64,000 nucleotides of DNA from JABDBL01 sp963845445 (lineage in GTDB: Bacteria; Cyanobacteriota; Vampirovibrionia; Obscuribacterales; Obscuribacteraceae): positions 1,178,001 to 1,242,000 of the forward strand of contig CAWJSE010000002.1 of assembly GCA_963845445.1 (NCBI GenBank). Direction: 5' to 3'. This document shows positions 1 to 8,402 of the stretch, one piece after another. The notes under the pieces are model-generated. The model was given only the letters and a program-made list of their open reading frames with translations. It had not been told where the DNA came from and did no database searches. The translations under genes and the position numbers were made by a program. Within the stretch, counting starts at the first letter, position 1, and every line of letters begins with the position of its first letter.

Positions 1-621
1 TTTAACACTAGCTTCCCTAAGCATAGCAATCGGCGTAAGCTTACAACCTGCATCAGCTCAACAAAGAGGCGGTGCCAGATTTAATTTCGCTCCTAACTAT
101 TATCGTTTGGAAACATCGGCTGTGCCGGAAGTCACCGCGCATCCTATTAGCCATAGCGTCAGAAGTGGCCATGTTCCGAATAGCAAAAGCATTTTAGGTA
201 TTGATCCTGGTTCATTACCAGTTGCCCCAGCAAGTTCAAACACAAACTCACGCTACATTAACGCAAGCCACACCCAATGTACATTATAAAGAAAGCTTTG
301 GTGCTCCAGCTAATGCTCCAGTAATGGCTGCTTTACCTGCCACCGCCCTTAATCTACCCAAAGCCGGAGATAAAGCCTTATCTGTTAACAAAGCAGTTTC
401 TGCCAAGTTGATGAATAAGAAAGTCTGCAGGCAAATTACTCAGGAAACATATAGCTGGAAATTCTGGTCAAGCGCTCGCTCTTGGACCGGCAGCCAGCTA
501 CGGGAAAAATTTCGGCGGCTACCAGTCCGGTCCCACTACACCATCTGCTTATGGCAATGGCATGACGGTGAACACGGCAGTATCCGGCAGATTATTACAA
601 CAACACAAAACAGGTCGATAA
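1..621 (+). pseudogene. 5'-truncated secreted protein gene with two frameshifts, unknown function
   Basis: The reading frame enters from outside the window with the tail of a signal peptide (hydrophobic run ending in SLQPASAQQ, a good cleavage site). It runs to about 225, then continues in the next frame to about 420 and in a third frame to the TAA at 619-621. Removing one C from the CCCC near 223-227 and one A from the run near 420 gives one uninterrupted, mildly Ala/Gly/Ser-rich exported protein of about 206 visible residues. I recognise no domain. It sits 35 nt upstream of the next gene, which begins after a strong AGGAGG site, so the two are probably co-transcribed. Whether the breaks are real or assembly errors at a contig end cannot be told from this sequence. 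Confidence 0.5.
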
Positions 622-655
622 TTCAGCTCTCAGTTACACTCAATAGGAGGTCAAA

Positions 656-1088
656 ATGGCAACCAGCATTAAATCCACAATCAAGAAAGTTGTGTCTTCG
701 CGAATCATTTAAAGTCGCGGCACGCGTTGGTTTCCTCTTGGCACCGCAGCTGGTTCTACTCGCCATTGGAGTTTATGACCAAGTTGCGCATGCTCAAGGG
801 TTAGTCGGCGCCCCAGTAGACCCCCGTTACGGACAATCCAATGAAGTAGGTCAGATGGCAGACTTCGGCTATGACACCGCAAGAGACGTCTCGCGTGTTG
901 TGACCGCTATGTCAACGGTTCCTTCTTCAATGGCAGGCATGAAAATTGCCTTCGGTCAACGGGACGGTGGTGAATCTGCCATGAACGTGGCTAAAGGATT
1001 GGGCGTCGGCTTCGGCGCACCAACCGCAGTCCACTTAATGGGTACATTCGCTATCAACAACTTCGGAGGCTTGGGCGGCGGTCTATAA
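656..1088 (+). pseudogene. Small two-helix membrane/exported protein, possibly pilin-like, with one frameshift
   Basis: ATG at 656 follows AGGAGG with ideal spacing. The frame stops after 18 codons, but deleting one T from the TTT near 706-708 reads through to the TAA at 1086-1088 and gives about 143 residues. The repaired protein has a positively charged start, a hydrophobic segment ending in AHAQ (a signal-peptide-like site), a middle stretch of about 60 polar residues and a Gly-rich hydrophobic C-terminus. A short exported protein with two hydrophobic segments upstream of VirB-type genes could be a VirB2/TrbC-like pilin. That is only inference from size and context, since I see no diagnostic motif. 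A strong terminator follows at 1109-1142. Confidence 0.5.
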
Positions 1089-1108
1089 TCCGACCATCCA
1101 GTCCCCAC

Positions 1109-1142
1109 AAAAAGAGCTATCCTTAACAGGCTAGCTCTTTTT
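1109..1142 (+). terminator. Rho-independent-type hairpin
   Basis: Perfect 11-bp inverted repeat, AAAAAGAGCTA (1109-1119) and TAGCTCTTTTT (1132-1142), with a 12-nt loop and a following T-run. It lies 20 nt after the stop of the preceding gene. The A-run on the other side would let it work in both directions. Confidence 0.8.
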
Positions 1143-1200
1143 TGTATATAATTCATCTGTTAATTTACTTATTTCTAGATAGTCAAACGATAAAAATTGC

Positions 1201-1731
1201 ATGTCTAAGTTCGAGACCAGTTCAAGCCATAAAAACCTTGATCAGTTGCAAGGTGAAATAATTAAGCTGCGCAATGTTATTCGTTACCACAGGGATCAAA
1301 AAGGCGATGACCGCTGCTGGTTAGATGATGAATTATTGTATGAATCACTACCAGAAACGGCTGATAAAGCTCAATTACTTCCATCTAAAGAAGTCTTCAT
1401 GGAAAAATGTGCTCGCTTCCACTCTAGACGCCAAGCGCCTGAGCGCCCGAAGCAAGCCAGTCAAGACCCTGATCAACCAACTGAACAAGCTCTTAAAGGG
1501 ATGAACGAAGATGAATTAAAGAAAGAGATAGCTAGGCTTATACAAGCTATCAGACTGCATCGAAATATTGGAGACAATAAAAGAAGCTGGCAGGACGATA
1601 TAAGGCTTTACAGGATATTAAATGAGAATACTAATTACGATACAACACTACCAGATCAAAAAACATTTCTTACCAGTTGTAATCGCTTCTTTTCCACTCG
1701 TCGCAATCCACCTGATCTACACAACTGGTAA
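1201..1731 (+). CDS. Internally duplicated hypothetical protein
   Basis: A 176-residue soluble protein with no signal peptide. It consists of two homologous units, about residues 14-78 and 103-170, joined by a Pro/Gln-rich linker. Each unit has the order: amphipathic helix ending in R(Y/L)HR, then (R)xWxDDxxLYxxL, then a Pro-initiated helix with FxxxCxRFxSxRR. The repeated Trp-Asp-Asp and Cys-x-Arg-Phe signatures suggest a small alpha-helical fold present twice. I do not recognise the family. A TATAAT at 1147-1152, just past the upstream terminator, is a plausible -10. The 3' end overlaps by 15 nt the convergent HAD phosphatase gene. Confidence 0.75.
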   Translation: MSKFETSSSHKNLDQLQGEIIKLRNVIRYHRDQKGDDRCWLDDELLYESLPETADKAQLLPSKEVFMEKCARFHSRRQAPERPKQASQDPDQPTEQALKGMNEDELKKEIARLIQAIRLHRNIGDNKRSWQDDIRLYRILNENTNYDTTLPDQKTFLTSCNRFFSTRRNPPDLHNW

Positions 1732-2412
1732 TTCCTTGACTTGTTTTTTCCCCAATTTAAAAATTATCTCCAACGTTATTTCTTTCAGTGAAGTAACCAG
1801 GAAAGTAGCAGGATAAATTTTGCATTTGTCTTTGACTAAACCAATGCAGGGAATTTTTGCAGCAGCTGCGGCTTGCATACCGCTCAAGCCGTCTTCAATA
1901 ATCACACAATCATGAACATCTATAAATGATCTTTTCGCTGCTTCTAAAAAGACATCTGGAGCCGGTTTTCCATGCGCAACTTCTTGCGCTGAAACATAAG
2001 CAGCAAAGTATTTATTGATAGAAAGAGCGAACATGACATGTTCAATAAAAACAATCGGTGAACCAGAAGCTATAGCCAAAACAAAATTATTCTTATGCAA
2101 AGACTCAATTAGCTCTAAGGCAAACGGCATGGGCTTGATACCATGTTCTTTCACTTTTAGTGACATCATCGCCCATTTTTCTTTACTCATTTCTTCTATC
2201 GAATGATTAAGTCCATGTTCAGCTAAAACAGTAGCAAACATTTCTTTATCGCCAACTCCGGCAAAACGGTCCGTAATTTGATCTGCATCTATATGAATAT
2301 CAAGACTGCGTAAAAATTCGCTTTCAACTTGTGAGTGCATGTCTTGAGTATCAGAAATCACACCATCGAGATCGAATATAACACCCTGTTTATTTTGTTT
2401 ATTGAGGGCCAT
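1717..2412 (-). CDS. HAD-superfamily phosphatase (phosphoglycolate phosphatase / beta-phosphoglucomutase-like)
   Basis: A 231-residue HAD hydrolase with the complete motif set: motif I FDLDGVISDT near residue 14 (nucleophile and acid Asp), motif II IASGSP near 115, the Lys in HGKPAPDVF near 147, and motif III VIIEDGLSGMQAA near 170. A helical cap lies between motifs I and II, as in the subgroup acting on small phosphorylated sugars or glycolate. The substrate cannot be read from the sequence. The start ATG lies 184 nt from the divergent YbaK gene, so the two share an intergenic promoter region. Confidence 0.88.
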   Translation of the reverse strand: MALNKQNKQGVIFDLDGVISDTQDMHSQVESEFLRSLDIHIDADQITDRFAGVGDKEMFATVLAEHGLNHSIEEMSKEKWAMMSLKVKEHGIKPMPFALELIESLHKNNFVLAIASGSPIVFIEHVMFALSINKYFAAYVSAQEVAHGKPAPDVFLEAAKRSFIDVHDCVIIEDGLSGMQAAAAAKIPCIGLVKDKCKIYPATFLVTSLKEITLEIIFKLGKKQVKELPVV

Positions 2413-2595
2413 AATTATTCTCCATAGTAAGGCTCAAAGCGTGAGCATTAATATTATAGCTGGGGGATTTCAGCTATATCTTTGCATCCGACTTTATTTG
2501 ATTCTAAAGACACGGTCTTACACAATGTATTGCCTTGCCAGCCCAATTTGGCATAATCGATACGAGCAATTTTTCTTATAATATATACTTCCTCT

Positions 2596-3060
2596 ATGAA
2601 AGACTACGAAAACAGGTTAAAAACGTTCATGTTTGACCGAATGATAAATGGTGAACATTTATCATTCGGTCAATCTTGCCACTCAGTGGAGGAAGCAGCC
2701 TTAGCAGCCAATTGCAAGACCGAGGACTTCGTCAAAAATATTTGTATGCTCGATCAAAATGGCAATTTGATAGTGGCTATAGTGAAAGGAGAAGATCGGG
2801 TCAGTACCACTTTAGTAGGTAAACATCTAGATATTGATCGCCCTCGCCCAGCCACGCCTGCTGAAATCCTAGATAAAACTGGCTATCCGTGTGGCGGCAC
2901 GCCGTCTTTTGGTTATCCAGCCAAGTTTATAATTGATCCTAAAGTAATGGAAAAAACTATAGTTTATAGCGGTGGCGGTTCTGAAAATTCACTGGTGCGG
3001 ATTAGTCCACAAGAAATGCAAAGCGCCAATGGTGCGCAAATCGTTAAAGTGCGCAAGTAA
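2596..3060 (+). CDS. YbaK/EbsC-family aminoacyl-tRNA deacylase
   Basis: 154 residues matching the YbaK/ProX-type trans-editing fold, which hydrolyses misacylated tRNA (Cys-, Ala- or Pro-tRNA types). Visible family features are the N-terminal VEEAALAANC helix, KNICMLDQNG with a following strand, and the conserved TGYPCGGTPSFG loop near residues 94-106. The start is supported by a TATAAT at 2577-2582, which would place the transcript start only a few bases before the ATG. No Shine-Dalgarno sequence is visible, so the mRNA may be nearly leaderless. Codons 14-25 contain a perfect 16-bp inverted repeat (2635-2671), described separately. Confidence 0.85.
   Translation: MKDYENRLKTFMFDRMINGEHLSFGQSCHSVEEAALAANCKTEDFVKNICMLDQNGNLIVAIVKGEDRVSTTLVGKHLDIDRPRPATPAEILDKTGYPCGGTPSFGYPAKFIIDPKVMEKTIVYSGGGSENSLVRISPQEMQSANGAQIVKVRK
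2635..2671. repeat. Perfect 16-bp inverted repeat inside the YbaK coding region
   Basis: GACCGAATGATAAATG (2635-2650), loop GTGAA, then the exact reverse complement (2656-2671). It lies about 40 nt after the start codon and would form a very stable mRNA hairpin inside the open reading frame. It does not interrupt the frame. Confidence 0.85.
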
Positions 3061-3084
3061 GATAATTTATAACCATCGATAAAT

Positions 3085-3921
3085 TCAATCAATTGCGTCA
3101 TGAATACCTGGTTTCAAGATCATCCAATCGGAATTTTCCACATAGTCTTTATGCTCCCGGTCATAACGCTTAGGTATTTCTTTATTGAGCGCTTCCAGGT
3201 AAGGCAAAAGGGGCTTCTTAGGAACAAATCTTTTTTCAATTTCATCTATATTTGTCTTTGACCAATTATTATCTTTTTTCAATTGCGGATATAAATCAAA
3301 ACCAAAGCCATCAAAGAAATAGTCTTCGTAGAGAATGCCCAGATACCACGGACTGGGGATACCATCAGGATTGGGTTTAAGAAAAGCCTCTTGCTTTAAT
3401 TGATCCAGTAAGGCCAAGCCATCTATATTACCGCTCCGCTTTAGGTGCTCTGTCAACTTATCGAGCGAGGGATAATCAATTGCTGGACTGACAAGCAGCA
3501 CTGGCTTATTTTGCGATCGTGCTCTGGTTATTTCATTCACAGTACCAACACTATAAACATTGGTGGGACAATAGGCGATAATAAAATCACATATATCAAC
3601 CATGCGTCTGTTTATATGCACAGTTGGGTAAAACTCATGACACAACTCAGCACGGATTTGTTGCCCAGACTGATTATCTTCGAAAGTCCATTTGGCTCTG
3701 GTCTGGCTTGAATATTCATAGTTTTGTCCATACCCACTTTGTCCCACAATAATTGGTTTGGACCAGGGATCGTAAACAATAGCTCCAAATGGTTTTAAAA
3801 AGCACCTTAATTTGCTGCGCCAGCCGGTTTGCTTTTCTTGCTCGGCAGAAAGAAGAAAATCCATGGGCCCAGAAAGGTAAATTCTTACCCCCTGCAATAT
3901 TGATCCCGAAGCATCATTCAT
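3085..3921 (-). CDS. Nucleoside 2-deoxyribosyltransferase-like protein
   Basis: About 278 residues from the ATG at 3921. That start is preferred over an upstream one at 4020 because it has a GAGG site and avoids overlap with the preceding gene. Near the start, RIYLSGPMDF matches the Rossmann-like first strand and loop of the nucleoside 2-deoxyribosyltransferase family. FIIAYCPTNVYSVGTVNEI followed by a strand (PVLLVSP) matches the region carrying the catalytic Glu. The second half, rich in Tyr, Trp and Lys, is not typical of the short enzymes and may be a lineage-specific extension. Substrate unknown. It lies 28 nt downstream of the membrane-protein gene at 3950-4509, on the same strand. Confidence 0.65.
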   Translation of the reverse strand: MNDASGSILQGVRIYLSGPMDFLLSAEQEKQTGWRSKLRCFLKPFGAIVYDPWSKPIIVGQSGYGQNYEYSSQTRAKWTFEDNQSGQQIRAELCHEFYPTVHINRRMVDICDFIIAYCPTNVYSVGTVNEITRARSQNKPVLLVSPAIDYPSLDKLTEHLKRSGNIDGLALLDQLKQEAFLKPNPDGIPSPWYLGILYEDYFFDGFGFDLYPQLKKDNNWSKTNIDEIEKRFVPKKPLLPYLEALNKEIPKRYDREHKDYVENSDWMILKPGIHDAID

Positions 3922-3949
3922 AATATAGCCAACCTCAGAAGCGTTTTTT

Positions 3950-4509
3950 CTAGCCGTGGGCCTGCTTGTTGATAGAACTGTTTGACCTTGCCCGCAGAAC
4001 GAAAAAAGTGGCAGTTGCAATTATGATAGTCAAAAGCAAACTTTCTGCCACCATACTGGTCGGACCCAGACTAATCATAAAGTCTTTAGTCCCTTCGCCA
4101 TTAAAAGCAGCTCTCAACTCATAATTACCCGGCCATAATATGTCAAATTCTGCAATTGGCATTAGCGTACGATTTGTACCATCTGGGGCTTAGTGAAGCG
4201 GCTTAGCCCGCCACACTGCCATACCCCTGGATACAATACATTTAAATGCTCTGCTCCCTTGACTTCATAAGCCAGATGAGGCACTGCTCTCATCTTAGCC
4301 AAATGCTTGGCAGCATTTTCCGGATAAACATCCATATCTAAATAAACAGTATATCTACCCGGAATATAAGCCTTGAAAGGAAAGCCTCCTGGAATCAATG
4401 CCGATGCCATCACCCGGGATTCCTGATCCGCAGCCAAATATAATAGAACTATTGAGGAAAATAGTGCTAACAGCACAGGCAGATAATAGCTTAAGGGTCT
4501 TTTGGTCAT
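3950..4509 (-). pseudogene. Membrane-anchored exported beta-domain protein, frameshifted
   Basis: Two pieces read in adjacent frames: 4509 to about 4186, beginning MTKRPLSYYL, and about 4185 to 3950, ending KQAHG. Adding one base to the G4 run at 4185-4188 (CCCC in the gene sense) joins them as ...FTKPPDGTNRTLMPIAEF..., giving about 186 residues. The product has an N-terminal hydrophobic segment, an extracytoplasmic beta-rich region containing two similar PGRYTVYL / PGNYELRA strands, and a C-terminal transmembrane helix near the end. As sequenced, the first frame stops in a TAATG overlap, so two overlapping genes is the alternative reading. No family recognised. Confidence 0.55.
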
Positions 4510-4730
4510 TCTTATGATTAATAAAAGGAATTGCTATTTATGGTTTTTACCATATCGACCCTTACAAAAGTGATTCTGCATTGTTTGTTGGCTGAATATT
4601 TTCAATGTTGATGGGAAAGTCCCCAGTGACAATTATATTTAGCTACATTAAACTGGACTCATCAACAATAAAGTTCTAATTACTTTGCAGTTTAAACTAG
4701 GCGGGCAGGTTATGAAATCAATAATCAGCC
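4510..4730. other. Intergenic region, no gene seen
   Basis: Divergent gap between the membrane-protein gene and the VirB6-like gene. It must hold promoters for both, but I see no convincing -35/-10 pair, hairpin or repeat. Confidence 0.5.
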
Positions 4731-7179
4731 ATGCTCAAAAGTATTTCTTCAAGCTTGTTTTTATTGGCAATCTTTTTACTCTTAAAACCAAACGCCATTC
4801 AAGCAAATAATAATGATCCAAATCAATCCCAAACAAATTCTTCTGATCATTCACTTATAAGTCAGCTTGCCGCACAAAACATGGCGGATTCAATATCCAC
4901 ATTCAATCATTTTGATCAAATATTGAATGGATTAGACAATACTATTAATACCAGTGAGACTTATCAGAGCTTAAGACACTTCTGGTATAAGGATGTCTTT
5001 GGCATCTTTTTTGGCGAAATACAACAAAGTATAAGCCAGTTCTTTCATGATATTCGTTACTTGTACTTGCCCTCTGCGGTGATTTCATTAGGCCATGCCA
5101 TAAAACAATTTTTTCTTAATACCGATCTAACAAAAATACAAAACGCATCGAAAAATACTAACGACCTATCGTTCATGTTGAAGCAGTTTAACGACACCAT
5201 GTTTGGTATCGCTATGGATATATCGCTGCTTTTGTTCATATTAAGTATCTGGCGCTATTGGGTAGACTCTGCCTGGAAGGGCAGCAGCAATTTGATGAGC
5301 CCGGTTGCCCGTCTGATTTTCTCGATAGGACTATTGATTGCTTGGCCTACTATTTATAGCTTTCAAATTCAACTAAGTAACGAATTGATGAGCGCACTGT
5401 TTATAGATAATAACGGCAATATTCAATTCTTAGATCTTGCAATGACTCGCTTATTTGATCCTAATAATCTATCTATTGGAACCATATTCAATGCCAGTAA
5501 TGTACTTGCTATTAGTATCTTCAGTACTAACTTTAGTTTTTTTATCGAAAGCTTGCTGCCTGTTATTTTGTGTTTATTGGCTATTATCCTAATTTATCAA
5601 CTAACCTATATCCTGATCCTCAAAGCCATTCAAACAGCCTTAATGACAGCTCAATATGTCTTCGCACCAATCTTTCTTGTCCTATTAACTAATCCTGTTA
5701 CGGACAATGTGGCCACTGGATTCATTAGAACTTTTGTAGAAGTGAGCCTTTGGAATTTTATATGGCTTGGCTTGTTAAAAATTCTAGTGATATTGCTTTA
5801 TTCAAACTTCAATCCTTGGGGCAAAATACTTACCACTATCGGTATCTTGCAAATAATGATGGATGTGCCGCAATTTTTATCCCATGCCAAAATTAGTGTG
5901 GCTTCTGATTTTGTTAATACACGTTCTTTGGTAAAAGCTGTCAAAGATTTGGCTAACTATGATGACAAATTAAAAGGTGGTGTAAAAATGTTGCAATCAC
6001 TGTTTACCAGCGATGAAAAAAATCAAAATACCACCGCCTCAAGCATGCCAGATGCCTCGCTTAAAGAAAATGATTTCAGTTTTGCAAGAAGCAATAATGA
6101 AAGCCCAAATTTATTACCACCTCTAAGAAAGGACAATCCTCAAAGTAATGGCAATCAACAAGCTTATTGGAGCGGACAGCCACAACCAGAATCTAGTGCA
6201 GCCGGCTTGTCCGGTACCTATGCTGCTGGAGCAGCGGCAGGCAGCGCAACATCTGCTGGCATTATGATGGGCAACTCAGCCATAGCCATGTCATCATCCA
6301 GTAGTTCAGCTAATGCGCTAGCTATCGCCATAACTTCCCCAGGTAATTCACCTGGAGCAACAGCCTACCCACCCAACGGCACAAAGCCCCCTAATCCCGA
6401 TTCTAGACCAAAATCACCCAATTCTCCCTCCCCGCCCGAACCAAATCCAAAACCACCCTCTGGACCAAATTCCGTGCCTCCGGACGGAAATACCCGCGAA
6501 CCAAGTACTGGACCTTCCAATCCTAGCCCCTACTGCGGTGGAAGCGCCTTTAATACTTCGCGCTTAGAGCCTAATTTTGCTTCTTTCTTAGGGCTAAATC
6601 CAGAATCTAACTGTACGCAAAACCGAAGAACTAAAAACTTTAAACTCTCCCACAGAAAGCCCTATACCGCTTAAACGGCCAGGGTCAAATATGCAAAAGC
6701 AAATAGAATTGAGCGGCAATTTAAATAATGTAACAAGCCAATTGAATAGCCATCGAACAGAAGGCGCAAACGGCAGCGAAAAGCTCATTCAATGCCAAAA
6801 CACTTCCTTGGCGCAGAGCAATCAATTCATCCACAACTCCCACCTAAATAAAAGCTTGCAAAAACAATTAAGCGAGCCTAAAGAAGCACTGTTCAGTCCA
6901 ATTGCGCACGAAGCAGGTCAATATGATAATTTTAGTGGAGCGCCAGCACAAATTTTTAATCAACTTTATGCCTTTCATACCGGAGCTATGAACTATCACT
7001 TGCAGAAAGCGAAGTGGCGCCCTCCTCTGGTTAGAAGCCACTTTCCTCTCTCCAGCAAACATTACGGGCAATGTCATTCTTCTTCTAACCCCTATTTTTA
7101 CGATTTAATATTTAGCCATGGGAATCCTCCCACTTTAATGGGAATTCCCCCGATTTACCCGGAGGCTAATAGAACCTAA
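4731..7179 (+). CDS. VirB6/TrbL-like polytopic inner-membrane protein, frameshifted in its tail
   Basis: The protein has a cleavable signal peptide (residues 1-25, ending IQANNN), then at least five long hydrophobic segments between residues about 150 and 400, then a long disordered Ala/Ser/Pro/Gly-rich tail. Polytopic topology plus a hydrophilic tail, upstream of VirB3/VirB4-like genes, fits the VirB6/TrbL channel component. The frame stops at 6674, but a protein-like frame continues (LTVRKTEELKTLNSP...) to the TAA at 7177-7179. One extra base between about 6595 and 6612, possibly in the AAA of CTAAATCC, explains it. The repaired length is about 816 residues. The stretch 6691-7179 could alternatively be a separate gene, but its ATG has no ribosome binding site. 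Confidence 0.6.
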
Positions 7180-7208
7180 TCTTGTATATGGCAAGAAGGT
7201 AAGAAGCA

Positions 7209-8033
7209 ATGTCTCAATTAGAATTCATCATTCAAGCAATATCAGTCAGCTGTCCCTCATGTGATGAGGTATTTGCTACCCAGACCACCTTTAAGATGTC
7301 CGAAATGACGCTTACTTCATCTGTCGAAGCGGACCTGCATCGAGTATTGCCGTACGGTGCTATACGAGCATGTCTAGTAAGTATTTGCCCTCAGTGCCAA
7401 TATAGCTGGTGGACTAATACTTTTAATCGGCATTATTTCCTTCCGGTAGGCATAGCTGAAACGCCTCATATTGATTATGCTAAGAAATTCGCGCATGCCA
7501 TACTTACAGGACGTAAGCATAATTTTCATATCGTTGATAGAGCACTATTAGCTCTGAATGGATATTGGTGCGCTAAGGAGAACAGACAAGAGACCAGTAA
7601 ATGGCTGACTTTTGCCGTCCAAGAACTTGCAGCCGCTCTTAGTGACCATAGTTGGCATGAGAATCGTGCTCGTTATCAGTATCTCTTCGCAGAATGCTTA
7701 CGCCTAAGTGGTAGATTTGACCAAGCTATTAAAGCATTTGCTCTAGTCACTGACAGTACCAATTTACCCAAAGAATTGATTGAAAATCAGAAAAATTTAG
7801 CAATAAAGAAAAACAGCGATGCTGCTTTATTGACCAACAAAGAAGTACAACAAATATTCTTTCCACAACTAACTAGCGAATTATCCCAAGAAAGAACAGA
7901 AAAACAAGCAACAACTGAATTGTCCGAAAAAATTCAATCTCCCTTAAACGCCCCTAATCCAAATCCTTTTGACATTATAACCAATAAGTCAAACCCACTA
8001 CCCCCCAAAAGACCTATGAAAGCAAGCGTGTAA
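7209..8033 (+). CDS. DUF2225-family zinc-ribbon/TPR-like protein
   Basis: 274 residues. Two CxxC knuckles (CPSCDEVF near residue 15 and CPQCQYSWW near 60) are arranged as in the DUF2225 family and would form a zinc site. They are followed by helical hairpins (NRARYQYLFAECLRLSGRFDQA near 160) of TPR type and a Pro/Asn-rich tail. No signal peptide, so cytoplasmic. DUF2225 has no firmly known role. Its position between the VirB6-like and VirB3-like genes, with short gaps (29 and 24 nt), suggests it is transcribed with the secretion machinery, perhaps as a cytoplasmic accessory. That role is inference. Confidence 0.7.
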   Translation: MSQLEFIIQAISVSCPSCDEVFATQTTFKMSEMTLTSSVEADLHRVLPYGAIRACLVSICPQCQYSWWTNTFNRHYFLPVGIAETPHIDYAKKFAHAILTGRKHNFHIVDRALLALNGYWCAKENRQETSKWLTFAVQELAAALSDHSWHENRARYQYLFAECLRLSGRFDQAIKAFALVTDSTNLPKELIENQKNLAIKKNSDAALLTNKEVQQIFFPQLTSELSQERTEKQATTELSEKIQSPLNAPNPNPFDIITNKSNPLPPKRPMKASV

Positions 8034-8057
8034 AAACAGTAATTTAGGCTAATAATC

Positions 8058-8396
8058 ATGGAAGACATTACACCACTAAATTTAGAAGATTGCCCAAAAT
8101 TATTTGGCTTGCGCTACGACCAACTAATTGGCATCTTAGCTAGTTTAATTATCTCCTCTCAATTTTATTCTTGGTGCAACCCCATCAATTTTGCTGGACA
8201 AGACTTGCGTTTTGACATTTCACTCATCCTCGGTCTTATTGGTCCTATCTATGCCTTTGCCACCATGACTAGTTCAGCTACCAATTGGGAGACCCTTATC
8301 AATTTTTACATAAGCTCTCAAGTATATATACCTGGCCCGGATCCCAATCCAAGACGCTTTCTAATCGATGAAGAACTTCCCTATTTTAGTGAGTAA
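8058..8396 (+). CDS. VirB3/TrbD-like small membrane protein
   Basis: 112 residues with two hydrophobic segments (about 22-42 and 52-73) and short polar ends. It is immediately upstream of the VirB4 ATPase, with only 6 nt between them. Small two-helix proteins in this exact position are VirB3/TrbD in conjugation systems, where they dock VirB4 at the inner membrane. The assignment rests on size, topology and synteny, since I see no diagnostic motif. Confidence 0.55.
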   Translation: MEDITPLNLEDCPKLFGLRYDQLIGILASLIISSQFYSWCNPINFAGQDLRFDISLILGLIGPIYAFATMTSSATNWETLINFYISSQVYIPGPDPNPRRFLIDEELPYFSE

Positions 8397-8402
8397 GAAA
8401 AA

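Noticed and set aside
3922..4020. Longer N-terminus for the deoxyribosyltransferase-like protein
   Set aside because: It would overlap the upstream gene and the added residues do not match the family. The ATG at 3921 has a ribosome site.
6376..6500. Pro/Asn-rich repeats in the VirB6-like tail as a possible tandem-repeat array
   Set aside because: Low-complexity coding sequence without a fixed DNA repeat unit.
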